A DNA stretch of 64,000 nucleotides from JBGAPI01 sp044221335 (GCA_044221335.1 JBGAPI010000011.1:49367-113366), one strand, 5' to 3'. Counted from the stretch's first letter, positions 15,284-26,772 are shown. Numbers and translations are program-made. Notes: generated by a model from the letters alone, not told the origin.

Positions 15284-16525
15284 CTAGGCGACCTGGCGGC
15301 GCTGGGCGCGACTGGCGCGGTCGAGCGCGGTCTCGATCCGCTCGAACACGACCTCGAGGTCCGCCGCGTTCGGCAGCAGCGTCACCCGGAAATGGTCGCG
15401 CTGGGCAAGGTTGAAGCTGCTGCCCGGCACCAGCAGCACCTGCTCGTTTTCCAGCAGGTCGAGTGCGAAGCGATGGTCGTCGAATTCCGGCAACAGTTCC
15501 CCCTCGACCTGCGGGAAGGCGTACAGCGCGCCGCGCGGCGCCACCACCGACAGATAGCGACTGGCCTTGCAGGCCGCGACCACCACCCGGCGCGATTCGT
15601 ACAGGCGACCGCCCGGGCGGGTGAGCTCGCTGATGGTGTCCGGGCCGTACAGCGCCGGGACCACCGCGGCCTGCGCCATCACGTTCGAGCACAGGCGCAG
15701 CGCGGCCAGCAGGTCGAGCGCGTGGCGGTAGTCCTGGGCACGCTTGACGTAGCCCGACATCGACATCCAGCCGAGCCGGTAGCCGCAGGCACGGTGCACC
15801 TTCGACAGGCCGGAGAAGGTGAGGCAGACGGTGTCGGTGGCGAGCGATGCCAGCGGGGTGAACTCCGCGTCGTCGTAGAGGATGCCGTCGTAGATCTCGT
15901 CGGCCATCAGCACCAGCCGATGGCGCGCCGCGATCGCCGCCAGTTCGGCCAGCAGCGCGCGCGGATAGACCGCGCCGGTCGGATTGTTCGGGTTGATCAC
16001 GACCAGGGCGCGAGTGCGCGGGGTGATCGCCGCCTCGATCGCGGCCGGGTCGGGCAGGAAGCCGTCCTCGGCGCGGCAGGGGTAGTGCACGGCGCGACCG
16101 CCATTCAGGATGACGCTGGCGGTCCACAGCGGATAGTCGGGGGCCGGAATCAGCACCTCGTCGCCCGGCTCCAGCAGGCCCCGCAGCGCGAGGTCGATTA
16201 GCTCGGAAACGCCGTTGCCGATGAACACGTGGTCGGCCGAGACGTTCGGCGCGCCGCGCTGGGTCTCGCGCATCGCCACCGCCTCGCGGGCCGGCGCCAG
16301 GCCCTGCTGGTGGCAGTAGGCCTCGCTGGCCGGCAGAGCGGCCGTCACCGCCTCGCGCAGGTGCTCTGGCGTGCGGAAACCGAACAGGCCGGGGTTGCCG
16401 ATGTTTAGCTTGTAGATCTGCCGGCCCTGCGCCTCGAGTTCCAGCGCGCGCCGAGCCAGCTCGCCGCGAATCTCATAGCGCACCTCGGCGAGGCGGCTGG
16501 CCGCAGCGATGTGTCCGTGGGGCAT
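15284..16525 (-). CDS. alaA: PLP-dependent class I aminotransferase (AlaA-like)
   Basis: 413 residues, matching the AlaA/YfbQ family length. The start MPHGHIAAASRLAEVRYEIR is followed by YKLNIGNPGLFGFRTPEHLR (substrate loop), INPNNPTGAVYPRALL, ADEIYDGILYDDAEF, and the PLP-lysine motif FSGLSKVHRACGYRLGWM. The family transfers amino groups between glutamate and pyruvate to make alanine. Symbol assignment is by family resemblance, and other small 2-oxo acids are possible substrates. It is followed three bases later by the SGNH hydrolase gene. Confidence 0.85.
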   Translation of the reverse strand: MPHGHIAAASRLAEVRYEIRGELARRALELEAQGRQIYKLNIGNPGLFGFRTPEHLREAVTAALPASEAYCHQQGLAPAREAVAMRETQRGAPNVSADHVFIGNGVSELIDLALRGLLEPGDEVLIPAPDYPLWTASVILNGGRAVHYPCRAEDGFLPDPAAIEAAITPRTRALVVINPNNPTGAVYPRALLAELAAIAARHRLVLMADEIYDGILYDDAEFTPLASLATDTVCLTFSGLSKVHRACGYRLGWMSMSGYVKRAQDYRHALDLLAALRLCSNVMAQAAVVPALYGPDTISELTRPGGRLYESRRVVVAACKASRYLSVVAPRGALYAFPQVEGELLPEFDDHRFALDLLENEQVLLVPGSSFNLAQRDHFRVTLLPNAADLEVVFERIETALDRASRAQRRQVA

Positions 16526-17414
16526 TGCCGTGTTTCCAGATGTGAACCTGGGCAGATCGTAGCGACATTGGGTGGTGCTTGGGCTCGGGGGGCTGTGGCG
16601 TCATGGTTCTGCCACGGTCGAGGGCTGCGGGCTGAGGGCTGAAACGTTGGATTGTGAAGCGAGTCGTGATGTTTTCGCGTCGGACTTGCCCAGGGCGCAG
16701 GGCTCAGGGAAGTCGGTGTTCCCACAATCCCCGTCATTGCGAGGAGGAGCGTAGCCACGGCGAAGCAATCCAGCGCCTTTGCTGTTGCTCTGCCGCGACG
16801 AAATGCAAAGTCGCTGGGTTGCTTCGCTGCGCTCGCAAAGACGGGTTTTCGCGATTTTGGGCCCCGGGCCCTGGGCCCTGAGTCCTTTGCGTCGAACGAA
16901 GCCACGACGCATCAACCTTCCACGTCGTCGCATGGCTTCAGCCCGCAGCCCTGAGCCCTCAGCGCCCACGTCCACCCCGCCCCAACGACACACCGGGGAG
17001 GGTGTCGGGGGTGGGCAGGAGCGGGGCGGAAGGCGGCCACGGCGCGCGCGGTCGCCGATGGCTCGAGGGGGAGATGCCGCCCCGCCCCGGCGACGTTGGG
17101 GAGACGTCGTGGGGGTGGGGGTGTGAGGCGGGGCGGGCGGGGAAAGGGGACGTTCTGATCTGACCGGGGAGCGGCGGATACCTTTCAGCTCGGGTATCCG
17201 TATGGACGTCTCTCCGTCCTTCAGCGTCGCAAGAAAATTAGGCCCGGATCGGCATCGATTCATGTGCCGGTCGTCGCTCGGCCAAAGGTCACGGCCGCGT
17301 TTTGACAAAGTGTTGCCGCATGCAATTCGTCACCCCGGGAATGCACGTGACTTTGTATTGTTGACCCACCGTGCCACCCTCCGGTGACATCGGTGCTGCC
17401 CACAGGAAGACCGC
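16526..17414. other. 889-bp intergenic stretch without a credible gene
   Basis: No open frame here has a ribosome binding site and protein-like composition. The left half holds repeat copy A (16732-16844) flanked by two copies of a GGGCTGCGGGCTGAGGGCT-type low-complexity word in opposite orientation (about 16619-16647 and 16943-16965). The middle is a G/C-rich purine-biased tract (about 17000-17150). The right 250 bp are less GC-rich, as expected for a promoter region of the GGDEF/EAL-like gene, with TTGACA at 17302-17307 but no convincing -10. Confidence 0.6.
16732..16844. repeat. Dispersed palindromic repeat, copy A
   Basis: Left arm CGTCATTGCGAGGAGGAGCG ... GAAGCAATCCAGCG, right arm CGCTGGGTTGCTTCGCTGCG then CTCGCAAAGACGGG. 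The ends are inverted repeats able to form one long hairpin of about 113 nt. Related copies are at 21460, 27471, 53526, 57446 and 59138. Confidence 0.85.
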
Positions 17415-20138
17415 ATGGCTGCCGCCGCCGCGTCGACCCGCCCGCTGATCCCCGCCGACGATGCCGGCGCCTCCCTCGTGGTGGCTGCGGCGGCGGTGGT
17501 GCTGGCGGCGGTGTGGTCGGCGCTCGCCGAGGCGCCGTGGCCGGCGCCGGTCGCCCTGTTCGCCAGCCTGTTCGCGCGGGTCGCGCTGATCGCCCTCGCC
17601 GCGGTGCTGTTGTGGCGAGCGGCCCGGCGCTGTCACGAGACCTCGCCGTGGCGCCGCTTCTACCTCAGCCTGACGGTCGGCGCGCTGTCGGTGCTGGTCG
17701 GCGACCTGATCTATGGTGCGATCGTCGAGAGCAGCGGCCAGCGCCCGCCCTACTCCGCCGCCGACCTGTTCTGGCTCGCCTACTTCGCGCTGCTGCTGCA
17801 CGCGGTGATCGGCGTGCCGCGGGTGTTCACCGACCGTCGCGACGCAGTGCGCTATCTGCTCGACGCCGGAATCCTCACGACGGTCACCGTCGCGCTGCTG
17901 GTGAGCCTGCTGCATCCACCGCAGGTCGGCGGCGCCACCACCGTGGTGTTCGTGCTTTCGGTGATCTATCCGCTCGGCGACCTCATCTCGATTCTCGCCG
18001 CGGTGCTCCTGATCACGCGTCTGCCGACCGGCGGCATGCGTCCCGCGATGTGGCTGCTCTGCCTCGCGATGGTCGCGAGCATGGCCGGCGATCTCACCAA
18101 TTCCAGCGGCACCGGTGATGCCGCGACCGCGGCGACCCAGGTCTGGTCCGATCGCTGCTGGAACCTCTGGGCCACCGCGCTCGCCGCCTGCGGCTACCTC
18201 GCGATGCGCCGCTCGCCGAGCGCGATCGAGACTGACGCGGCGGCGGCCGGGCACTGGCGCGGCGTGCCCTACCTTGCACTCGGCGCCGGCTACGCGCTGC
18301 TCGCCGCCGCAGGCCTGGGCTGGGTGGGCGCGATCGGCTGGATGGTGACCTGCGGCCTCGTGCTGACCGTGCTCGGGATTGCCCGGATGACGCTGACGGA
18401 GTCCGAGCAGCGCCGCGATCTCATCCGCGAGCAGTCGAGCGCCAGCGAGCAGCGCTTCGCCGCCCTGATCGCGCACTCCTCCGACGCCCTGCTCGTCCTC
18501 GACGGCGAGCTCCGGGTCGTTTTCGCGAGTCCGGCGGCAGAACGCCTTCTCCGGGCGACCGGCCGCCTGGACGGCCAGCACCTCGGCGAGTTCCTGATCC
18601 CCGACGACGCCCGCTCGCTGGCCGACTACGCCCGGATCACCTCGACCGGCGAGCGCACCAAGACGCTGATGCTGCGCTTCACCGGCGAGCACGGCACGCT
18701 GGTGACCGAGGCGACGCTGACCAACCTGCTGGCGCTGCCACAGGTGCGCGGCATCGTGCTCAACGTGCGCGACGTCAGCGAGCGCACCGAGCTCGAGGAC
18801 CAGATCCGCTTCCAGGCCTTCCACGACGCCCTGACCGCGCTGCCGAACCGCGACCTGTTCTTCGACCGCGCCGAGCGCGCGCTGGCGCGCGGCGCGGGCG
18901 GCGACCACGGCGTCGCGCTGGCGATCATCGACCTCGACAATTTCAAGGCGATCAACGACAGCGTCGGACACCTGGTCGCCGACAAGGCGCTGGGCCAGGT
19001 CGCGAGCCGCCTGGCCGGCGCGGTCACCGGCGCCGATTCGGTCGCGCGGATCAGCGGCGACCAGTTCGGCGTGGTGCTGGAGGACGCCGGCGACCGCGCC
19101 GACCTCATGGCGCGGCTGGAGCGACTGCGCACCGCGATCGCGGCGCCGCTGTCGATCGGCGGCCAGTCGCTCCGGCTCACCGCGAGCATCGGCGCCGCGA
19201 TCGACTTCGGCCGCGGCAGCGTCGATCACCTGCTGCGCGATGCCGACGTCGCGCTGCAGCGGGTGAAGCAGGACGGCGGAGACTCGGTCGACTGCTACGA
19301 GCAGACCCGCGACGCCGGCGAGAGCGTGCGGATGTCGATCGAGGCCGACCTGCCGCGCTTCCTCGAGGACCGCCGGATGCGACTGATGTTCGCGCCCGGC
19401 CTCGCACTCACCGACGAGCGCCCGGCACTGATCGCCGCGAGCATCGATTGGGTCGACCCGGAGCGCGCACCGGCGCCGATCGAGGCCGTGATGTCCGCCA
19501 GCGCGTCGGCCGGGTTCGGCGGCCTGCTCGGCGCCTGGGCCGCCACCGAGATCAGCCGCGACTACCCGGCGCTGGCCCGCTACATCCCCGAGGTCGCCGA
19601 CATGGAAGTGCTGCTGCCGATGCGCAGCGGCATGCTGCGCGAGCCGGCGCTGGTCGAGCGCCTGGTGCAGCTGCGCGAGCGCCTCGGCCTGCCGCGCGGC
19701 CGGCTGTCGATCACCGTCAGCGAGTCCGCGCTGCAACGCCACCGTGGCGCCACCCAGGCGACGCTGCGCCAGGCCAGCGACTGGGGCCTGGGTCTCGTCC
19801 TCGCCGGCTTCGGTGGCGGCCAGGGCGCCCTCGACATCCTCGACCAGGTGCCCTTCGACACCCTGATGCTGTCGCCGCGGGTGCTCGAGGGCCGGATCCA
19901 GGCCGGGCGGCCGCATGCGCTGCTCCGGGTCGCCGTCAGCACCGGCACCACGCTCGGCCTCCGGGTGATCGCGACCGGTGTGACCGAGCACGACCAGCTG
20001 CAGGTGTGCCGCGAGCTCGGCGTGATGGCCGCTGTCGGCCCGCTGATCGCGGCGCCGATGTCCTACGAGCGGCTGCTACCCTGGCTCGGCGGCCGCTTCG
20101 CCGCGCTGAAGCTCGGCGTGCCCGTGCGCGAGACATGA
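17415..20138 (+). CDS. Membrane GGDEF/EAL-like protein with degenerate active sites
   Basis: 907 residues. Residues 20-330 hold about eight or nine transmembrane helices. A PAS domain follows (about 350-460: RFAALIAHSSDALLVLDGEL). The GGDEF domain begins FHDALTALPNRDLFFDRAERAL, but the signature reads S547-G-D-Q-F551 instead of GGDEF. The EAL-like domain has IAASIDWV where E-A-L belongs, AGFGGGQGALDIL in place of DDFGTG, and TGVTEHDQL for the late loop. Both catalytic sites are therefore degenerate. Probably a membrane receptor or scaffold for c-di-GMP signalling rather than an active cyclase/phosphodiesterase. It overlaps the GFA gene by four bases. Confidence 0.85.
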   Translation: MAAAAASTRPLIPADDAGASLVVAAAAVVLAAVWSALAEAPWPAPVALFASLFARVALIALAAVLLWRAARRCHETSPWRRFYLSLTVGALSVLVGDLIYGAIVESSGQRPPYSAADLFWLAYFALLLHAVIGVPRVFTDRRDAVRYLLDAGILTTVTVALLVSLLHPPQVGGATTVVFVLSVIYPLGDLISILAAVLLITRLPTGGMRPAMWLLCLAMVASMAGDLTNSSGTGDAATAATQVWSDRCWNLWATALAACGYLAMRRSPSAIETDAAAAGHWRGVPYLALGAGYALLAAAGLGWVGAIGWMVTCGLVLTVLGIARMTLTESEQRRDLIREQSSASEQRFAALIAHSSDALLVLDGELRVVFASPAAERLLRATGRLDGQHLGEFLIPDDARSLADYARITSTGERTKTLMLRFTGEHGTLVTEATLTNLLALPQVRGIVLNVRDVSERTELEDQIRFQAFHDALTALPNRDLFFDRAERALARGAGGDHGVALAIIDLDNFKAINDSVGHLVADKALGQVASRLAGAVTGADSVARISGDQFGVVLEDAGDRADLMARLERLRTAIAAPLSIGGQSLRLTASIGAAIDFGRGSVDHLLRDADVALQRVKQDGGDSVDCYEQTRDAGESVRMSIEADLPRFLEDRRMRLMFAPGLALTDERPALIAASIDWVDPERAPAPIEAVMSASASAGFGGLLGAWAATEISRDYPALARYIPEVADMEVLLPMRSGMLREPALVERLVQLRERLGLPRGRLSITVSESALQRHRGATQATLRQASDWGLGLVLAGFGGGQGALDILDQVPFDTLMLSPRVLEGRIQAGRPHALLRVAVSTGTTLGLRVIATGVTEHDQLQVCRELGVMAAVGPLIAAPMSYERLLPWLGGRFAALKLGVPVRET

Positions 20139-20533
20139 GTGACTCCCTGATCGTCCACCGCGGCGGTTGCCACTGCGGCGCCGTGCGCTTCGAGGTCGAC
20201 GCGCCGGCGACGATCGCCGCGCTCGACTGCAACTGCTCGATCTGCCGGATGACCGGTTTCCTGCACCTGATCGTGCCGGCCTCGCGCTTTCGCCTGCTGA
20301 CGCCCTGGTCGGCGCTGTCCGACTATCGCTTCAACACCGGCACCGCGCGGCATCTGTTCTGCCGGACCTGCGGGATCAAGAGCTTCTACGTGCCGCACTC
20401 GAATCCGGACGGCTTCGACGTGAACGTGCATTGCCTCGACCGCGCGACGATCGATCGTGTCGAGGTCGAGGCCTTCGACGGGGCGGAATGGGAGCAGGCG
20501 GGCGCGGGACTGGCGCACCTGTCGAAGGCGTAG
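20135..20533 (+). CDS. GFA-family (CENP-V/glutathione-dependent formaldehyde-activating enzyme-like) zinc protein
   Basis: 132 residues from the ATG that overlaps the TGA of the GGDEF/EAL gene. Zinc-binding cysteines occur as GGCHCGAVRFEV (N-terminal), CNCSICRMTG, and LFCRTCGIKSFYVP, the standard GFA pattern. The fold binds zinc, and members are variously S-hydroxymethylglutathione-related, dehalogenating or unknown. The function here is unassigned. Translational coupling to a c-di-GMP-type protein is unusual but may be fortuitous. Its last codons and stop (AAGGCGTAGGGCG) are shared exactly with the halogenase-like gene at 25996. Confidence 0.9.
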   Translation: MSDSLIVHRGGCHCGAVRFEVDAPATIAALDCNCSICRMTGFLHLIVPASRFRLLTPWSALSDYRFNTGTARHLFCRTCGIKSFYVPHSNPDGFDVNVHCLDRATIDRVEVEAFDGAEWEQAGAGLAHLSKA

Positions 20534-20555
20534 GGCGGCACGGCACGCCTGCGCC

Positions 20556-20717
20556 GAAGCGCTTCGCGATGGCGGGCAGGGCCCGCCCTACGTCATTGAA
20601 GCGCTTCGCGATGGCGGGCAGTGCCCGCCCTACGTCATTGAAGCGCTTCGTGATGGCGGGCAGTGCCCGCCCTACGATCTTGAAGCGCTTCGCGATGGCG
20701 TGCAGGGCCCGCCCTAC
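20556..20717. repeat. Tandem array, 42-bp unit, 3.9 copies
   Basis: Units start at 20556, 20598, 20640 and 20682. Each contains GAAGCGCTTCGCGATGGCGG followed by GCAGNGCCCGCCCTACG. Each unit has two short palindromes (AAGCGCTT and GGCGGGC-AGN-GCCCGCC). The last unit supplies the TAG stop of the minus-strand SDR gene. A diverged single unit is at 26773-26803. Not a CRISPR array: there are no unique spacers. Confidence 0.9.
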
Positions 20718-21388
20718 CAGGGAAGTTCGGTGCCGTTCGCGTGGAAGAAGCGTCCGCTGTTGCCTGCGCCGAGCGCGTCGTAGCGGGCGATCAGCCCCGC
20801 CGCCGACTGCGCCGGCGTGCTGTCGCCGCGGCCGCCGGTCATCGGGGTCTGCACGTAGCCGGGGTGCAGCAGCACCACCGCGATGCCGCGCGGCGCGAGG
20901 TCGTGGGCCAGCGACTTGCCCATCGCGTTCATGGCGGCCTTCGACATCCGGTAGCCGTAGTAGCCGCCGGAGCCGTTGTCGCCGATCGAGCCCATCCGGC
21001 TGGTGATCAGCGCGATCCGCGCCGGATTGGCGAGCTGCGGCAACAGCGCGTCGACCAGCCGCAGCGGGGTCAGCGCATTGATCTCGAACTGGCGCCGGAT
21101 GCCCGCGACCGCGTCCTCGTCGAGCGTGCCGACGTGTTCGCTGGCGAGCAGGCCGGCGTTGAGGATGAGGCCGTCGATGCGGCGACCGGCGAGCCTGCCG
21201 ACCAGCGCGGCGAGGTCGGCGCTGCGGGTGAGGTCACCGGCCTCCAGCACCTCGACCGGCAGCGCAGCCAGGGCCTCGCTGCTGCGCCGGCAGACCGCGA
21301 TGACGTGGTCTCCGCGCGCCGCCAGCTGGGCCGACAGCGCCGTGCCGATGCCGCCGGCGGCGCCGGTGATGAGGATGGTTGCGGGCAC
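20714..21388 (-). CDS. SDR-family NAD(P)-dependent oxidoreductase
   Basis: 224 residues from a GTG at 21388-21386 preceded by AAGGAG and six bases; no suitable ATG exists. The Rossmann motif TGAAGGIGTALS is at residues 9-20, with LILNAGLL (NAG) and the catalytic triad S in ITSRMGSIG with Y-x-x-x-K in YYGYRMSKAAMNAMG. The C-terminus reads LLHPGYVQTPM. This is a classical short-chain dehydrogenase/reductase of unknown substrate. The gene runs into the tandem repeat array at its 3' end: its stop codon lies inside the last repeat unit. Confidence 0.9.
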   Translation of the reverse strand: MPATILITGAAGGIGTALSAQLAARGDHVIAVCRRSSEALAALPVEVLEAGDLTRSADLAALVGRLAGRRIDGLILNAGLLASEHVGTLDEDAVAGIRRQFEINALTPLRLVDALLPQLANPARIALITSRMGSIGDNGSGGYYGYRMSKAAMNAMGKSLAHDLAPRGIAVVLLHPGYVQTPMTGGRGDSTPAQSAAGLIARYDALGAGNSGRFFHANGTELPW

Positions 21389-21459
21389 GGGAAACTCCTT
21401 GCAGGCCGGAAGTCCGACGGAGAGTACGCCAGATCGGAATGCCGATGAATGAAGTCTCC

Positions 21460-21560
21460 CGTCATTGCGAGCGCAGCGAAGCAATCCAGCACCTTTGGCT
21501 CCTGCACTGGTGCCGCCAGAAGCGAAGGCACTGGATTGCGTCGCTGCACTCGCGATGACG
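21460..21560. repeat. Dispersed palindromic repeat, copy B
   Basis: CGTCATTGCGAGCGCAGCGA then AGCAATCCAGCACC at the left, GGCACTGGATTGCGTCGCTG then CACTCGCGATGACG at the right. A complete 101-bp element with inverted ends, lying between the SDR start and the pullulanase stop. Confidence 0.88.
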
Positions 21561-21569
21561 GGCCTTGGC

Positions 21570-24317
<2,748 letters not shown>

Positions 24318-24374
24318 CGGCGTCTCCACGCGGCGTCCGGCCGCGAACCGGGCGCATCCTTACCGCGGTTCGAC

Positions 24375-24390
24375 TTCGTTCGCGAATGAA
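24375..24390. promoter_or_regulatory. Near-perfect palindrome in the pullulanase/halogenase divergent promoter
   Basis: TTCGTTCGCGAATGAA: a 16-bp even-centred palindrome with CG centre and one mismatched pair. It lies 58 bp upstream of the pullulanase start and 100 bp upstream of the halogenase-like start. The CG-centred even symmetry is typical of LacI-family operators, which control maltodextrin genes in related bacteria. No LacI gene is in the window. Confidence 0.45.
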
Positions 24391-24490
24391 TTCGTATGCA
24401 TGGGCACTGTGCTGCGCGCATTGCCCCAGTGAAGAGCAAACGCGGGAGCGGTTTGTTTAGGATGGTCGCTCGCGATCCTGGGGGCGGACG

Positions 24491-25996
24491 ATGGACGAGC
24501 AGCGCATTCGGTCGGTGGTGATCGTCGGCGGTGGTACGGCCGGGTGGATGAGTGCGGCGCTGCTGTCGCGGCTCTTCGGTGGGCAGCTCGCGATCCGGGT
24601 GATCGAGTCCGACGAGATCGGCATCGTCGGTGTCGGCGAGGCGACGATCCCGCAGATCCGCCACTTCAACGCGACCCTCGGTCTCGACGAGGACGACTTC
24701 ATCCGCAAGACCCAGGGCAGCTTCAAGCTCGGCATCGAGTTCCGCGACTGGACGCGGCTGGGCCACTCCTACATCCACGCGTTCGGCCCGGTCGGCGGGC
24801 GCGACCTCGGGCTGGTGCCGTTCTACCACTACTGGCTCCGCGGACGCCGCGCCGGCATCGCGTCGGAGCTCGGCGACTACACCTTCAACACGGTCGCCGC
24901 GTACGCCAACAAGTTCATGCGGCCGGCCGCGAACATGGCCGACTCGCCGCTCGGCAACATCGCCTACGCCTTCCACTTCGATGCCTCGCTGTACTCGAAG
25001 TACCTGCGCGGCTACGCCGAGGCGCGCGGCGTGGTGCGCACCGAGGGGAAGATCGTTTCGGTCGAGCAGCACCCGGAGACCGGCTTCGTCGAGACGGTCA
25101 CGCTGGCCGACGGCCAGCGCCACGGCGGTGATCTGTTCATCGACTGCTCGGGCTTCCGCGGGCTCCTGATCGAGCAGGCCCTGAAGACCGGCTATGAGGA
25201 CTGGAGCCGCTGGCTGCCGGTCAACCGCGCACTGGCCGTTCCCTGCGAGTCGGTCGCCGAGATTACGCCGTACACGCGCTCGACGGCGCGCGCCGCCGGC
25301 TGGCAGTGGCGGATTCCGCTGCAGCACCGGATCGGCAACGGCTACGTCTACTGCAGCGACTACCTTTCCGACGAGGACGCATCGGCCTTCCTGCTCGCGA
25401 ATCTCGACGGCAAGGCGCTCGCGGACCCGCGTCCGCTGCGCTTCGTCACCGGCATGCGGAAGCGCTTCTGGAACCGCAACGTCGTCGCGGTCGGGCTCGC
25501 GTCGGGCTTCCTCGAGCCGCTGGAATCGACCAGCATCCACTTCATCCAGTCGAGCCTCGCAAAGCTGGTCGCCTTCTTCCCCGACCGCCGCTTCGACCCG
25601 TCAACGATCGCCGAGTACAACCGCCAGGTGCAATTCGAGTTCGCTCGGAGCCGCGACTTCATCGCGCTGCACTACAAGGCCACCGAGCGCGACGACACCC
25701 CGTTCTGGCGCCGCTGCCGTGACATGGAGGTGCCCGACACCCTCGCTCACAAGCTCGAGATCTTCCGCGCCAGCGGCCGCATCTGCCGCGACTACGAGGA
25801 GCTGTTCACCGAGCTCTCCTGGCAGCAGGTGCTGCTCGGTCAGAACGTCCTCCCGAACGCCTACCACCCGCTCACCGACCAGCTCGGCGACGCGGAACTG
25901 CGCCAGTTCCTCGACAACATCCGCGGCGTGATCGCGCGCTCGGCGCAGGCGATGCCGGGGCACCGCGAGTTCATCGAAAAGCACTGCAAGGCGTAG
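24491..25996 (+). CDS. Tryptophan-halogenase-family FAD-dependent protein
   Basis: 501 residues. FAD-binding GGGTAGWM lies at residues 13-20, VGVGEATIPQI at 46-56, the halogenase lysine K79 in GSFKLGIEF, the family motif GWQWRIPLQHRIGNGYVYC (WxWxIP), and FLEPLESTSIHFIQ holding the expected catalytic Glu. The residues for HOCl-mediated halogenation are therefore present. Family members beside TonB receptors and glycosidases in Xanthomonadales and Caulobacterales have no proven halogenase role. The divergent pullulanase suggests this is such a carbohydrate-locus member rather than part of a natural-product cluster. No flavin reductase is adjacent. It ends in the TAG-hairpin repeat. Confidence 0.9.
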   Translation: MDEQRIRSVVIVGGGTAGWMSAALLSRLFGGQLAIRVIESDEIGIVGVGEATIPQIRHFNATLGLDEDDFIRKTQGSFKLGIEFRDWTRLGHSYIHAFGPVGGRDLGLVPFYHYWLRGRRAGIASELGDYTFNTVAAYANKFMRPAANMADSPLGNIAYAFHFDASLYSKYLRGYAEARGVVRTEGKIVSVEQHPETGFVETVTLADGQRHGGDLFIDCSGFRGLLIEQALKTGYEDWSRWLPVNRALAVPCESVAEITPYTRSTARAAGWQWRIPLQHRIGNGYVYCSDYLSDEDASAFLLANLDGKALADPRPLRFVTGMRKRFWNRNVVAVGLASGFLEPLESTSIHFIQSSLAKLVAFFPDRRFDPSTIAEYNRQVQFEFARSRDFIALHYKATERDDTPFWRRCRDMEVPDTLAHKLEIFRASGRICRDYEELFTELSWQQVLLGQNVLPNAYHPLTDQLGDAELRQFLDNIRGVIARSAQAMPGHREFIEKHCKA

Positions 25997-26013
25997 GGCG
26001 CGCGCTGCGCGCC
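25994..26013 (+). repeat. Stop-codon-abutting hairpin after the halogenase-like gene
   Basis: The TAG stop is immediately followed by GGCGCGC-GCT-GCGCGCC, a perfect 7-bp stem with a 3-nt loop. pdxH ends in the same arrangement on the other strand. It may act as a transcript end or exonuclease block. Confidence 0.6.
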
Positions 26014-26131
26014 ACGACCTCACGGCTTCGAGTTGCGGGCGGGCGAACACCGAGGTCCGCTGCATGACGATCGGTGACGTCGCACGTTGCGTGCTTTGCC
26101 GGCGGTAGCCCGCGGCCTGTGCGCCCAGACC

Positions 26132-26724
26132 TCAGTTGTCGAACCAGAACACGATCCGACTGCGACCGATGCCGTAGTGCTGCTCGAGTGGCTGCATCGC
26201 CGACAGCAGGACCTGCACCTCGACCGCGCAGGCCGTCGCAGTCAGTCCGTGATTCTCCAGCGATCGACGGAACTCGCCCGCATCGAGCCAGCTCGGCGCA
26301 TGCCAGGAGGGATCCGACACAAAACCGCGCGGCTTGGTGTAATGGTCGCGGAAATGCGCGACACCCCGTGCAACAGCGGCCTCGGCCACTTCCCGAGTGA
26401 CCTCGTCGAAGAGCGAGTCGTGCGTTTCGTCGGCATCACGGACGTAGAGATAGAAGGCCGACAAGGTGCTACTGCATGCATGGACGGGAAATCCGCGGGG
26501 CGACACCAGCGGAGGAATTCCATCACTCGCGGAACGCACCCCCGCAAGCGCGCTGAACAGGCGATAGTCGCGCGGCAAGCCGATCGGTCCTTCGGCGAAC
26601 GAATACATCCATTGCGGATCGCTGAAGGCCGGCGGCCAGGGTCGTGGGTGCGGGAGGACCCGCCGCAGCCCAGGCTGCTGCTCCGTGGTGTCGTATCCAG
26701 AAAGACGTGGATATCACAGCCCAT
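26132..26724 (-). pseudogene. MGCDIH-type conserved protein, broken by a frameshift
   Basis: A strong ribosome site (AAGGAGG, four bases, ATG at 26724) starts MGCDIHVFLD, a hallmark N-terminus of an uncharacterised phage/bacterial protein family. After codon 10 the frame is lost. The continuation lies one base back: YDTTEQQPGLRR ... FSDPQWMYSFAEGPIGLPRD, then YRLFSALAGVRSASDGIPPL and on to the stop at 26132. The start-to-stop length is 593 bp, one short of a multiple of three, so a single-base deletion near 26695 explains it. It could be a real pseudogene or a sequencing error; no slippery run is present. Function unknown. Confidence 0.75.
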
Positions 26725-26772
26725 CGCGCCTCCTTGGTGAACGACGCGTCGATCGCTTTGAAATTCGTGAGA

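Noticed and set aside
17202..17387. Small plus-strand frame of 61 codons before the GGDEF/EAL-like gene
   Set aside because: No ribosome site, Arg/His-rich composition without pattern; lies in what looks like promoter DNA.
17150..17414. c-di-GMP (GEMM-type) riboswitch upstream of the GGDEF/EAL-like gene
   Set aside because: The conserved GEMM core and receptor-loop sequences were not found.
20556..20717. CRISPR array
   Set aside because: Units are contiguous 42-bp tandem copies without unique spacers and no cas genes are near.
24491..25996. Halogenated natural-product biosynthetic cluster
   Set aside because: No synthases, tailoring enzymes, flavin reductase or transporters are adjacent; the neighbours are a pullulanase and a broken unknown gene.
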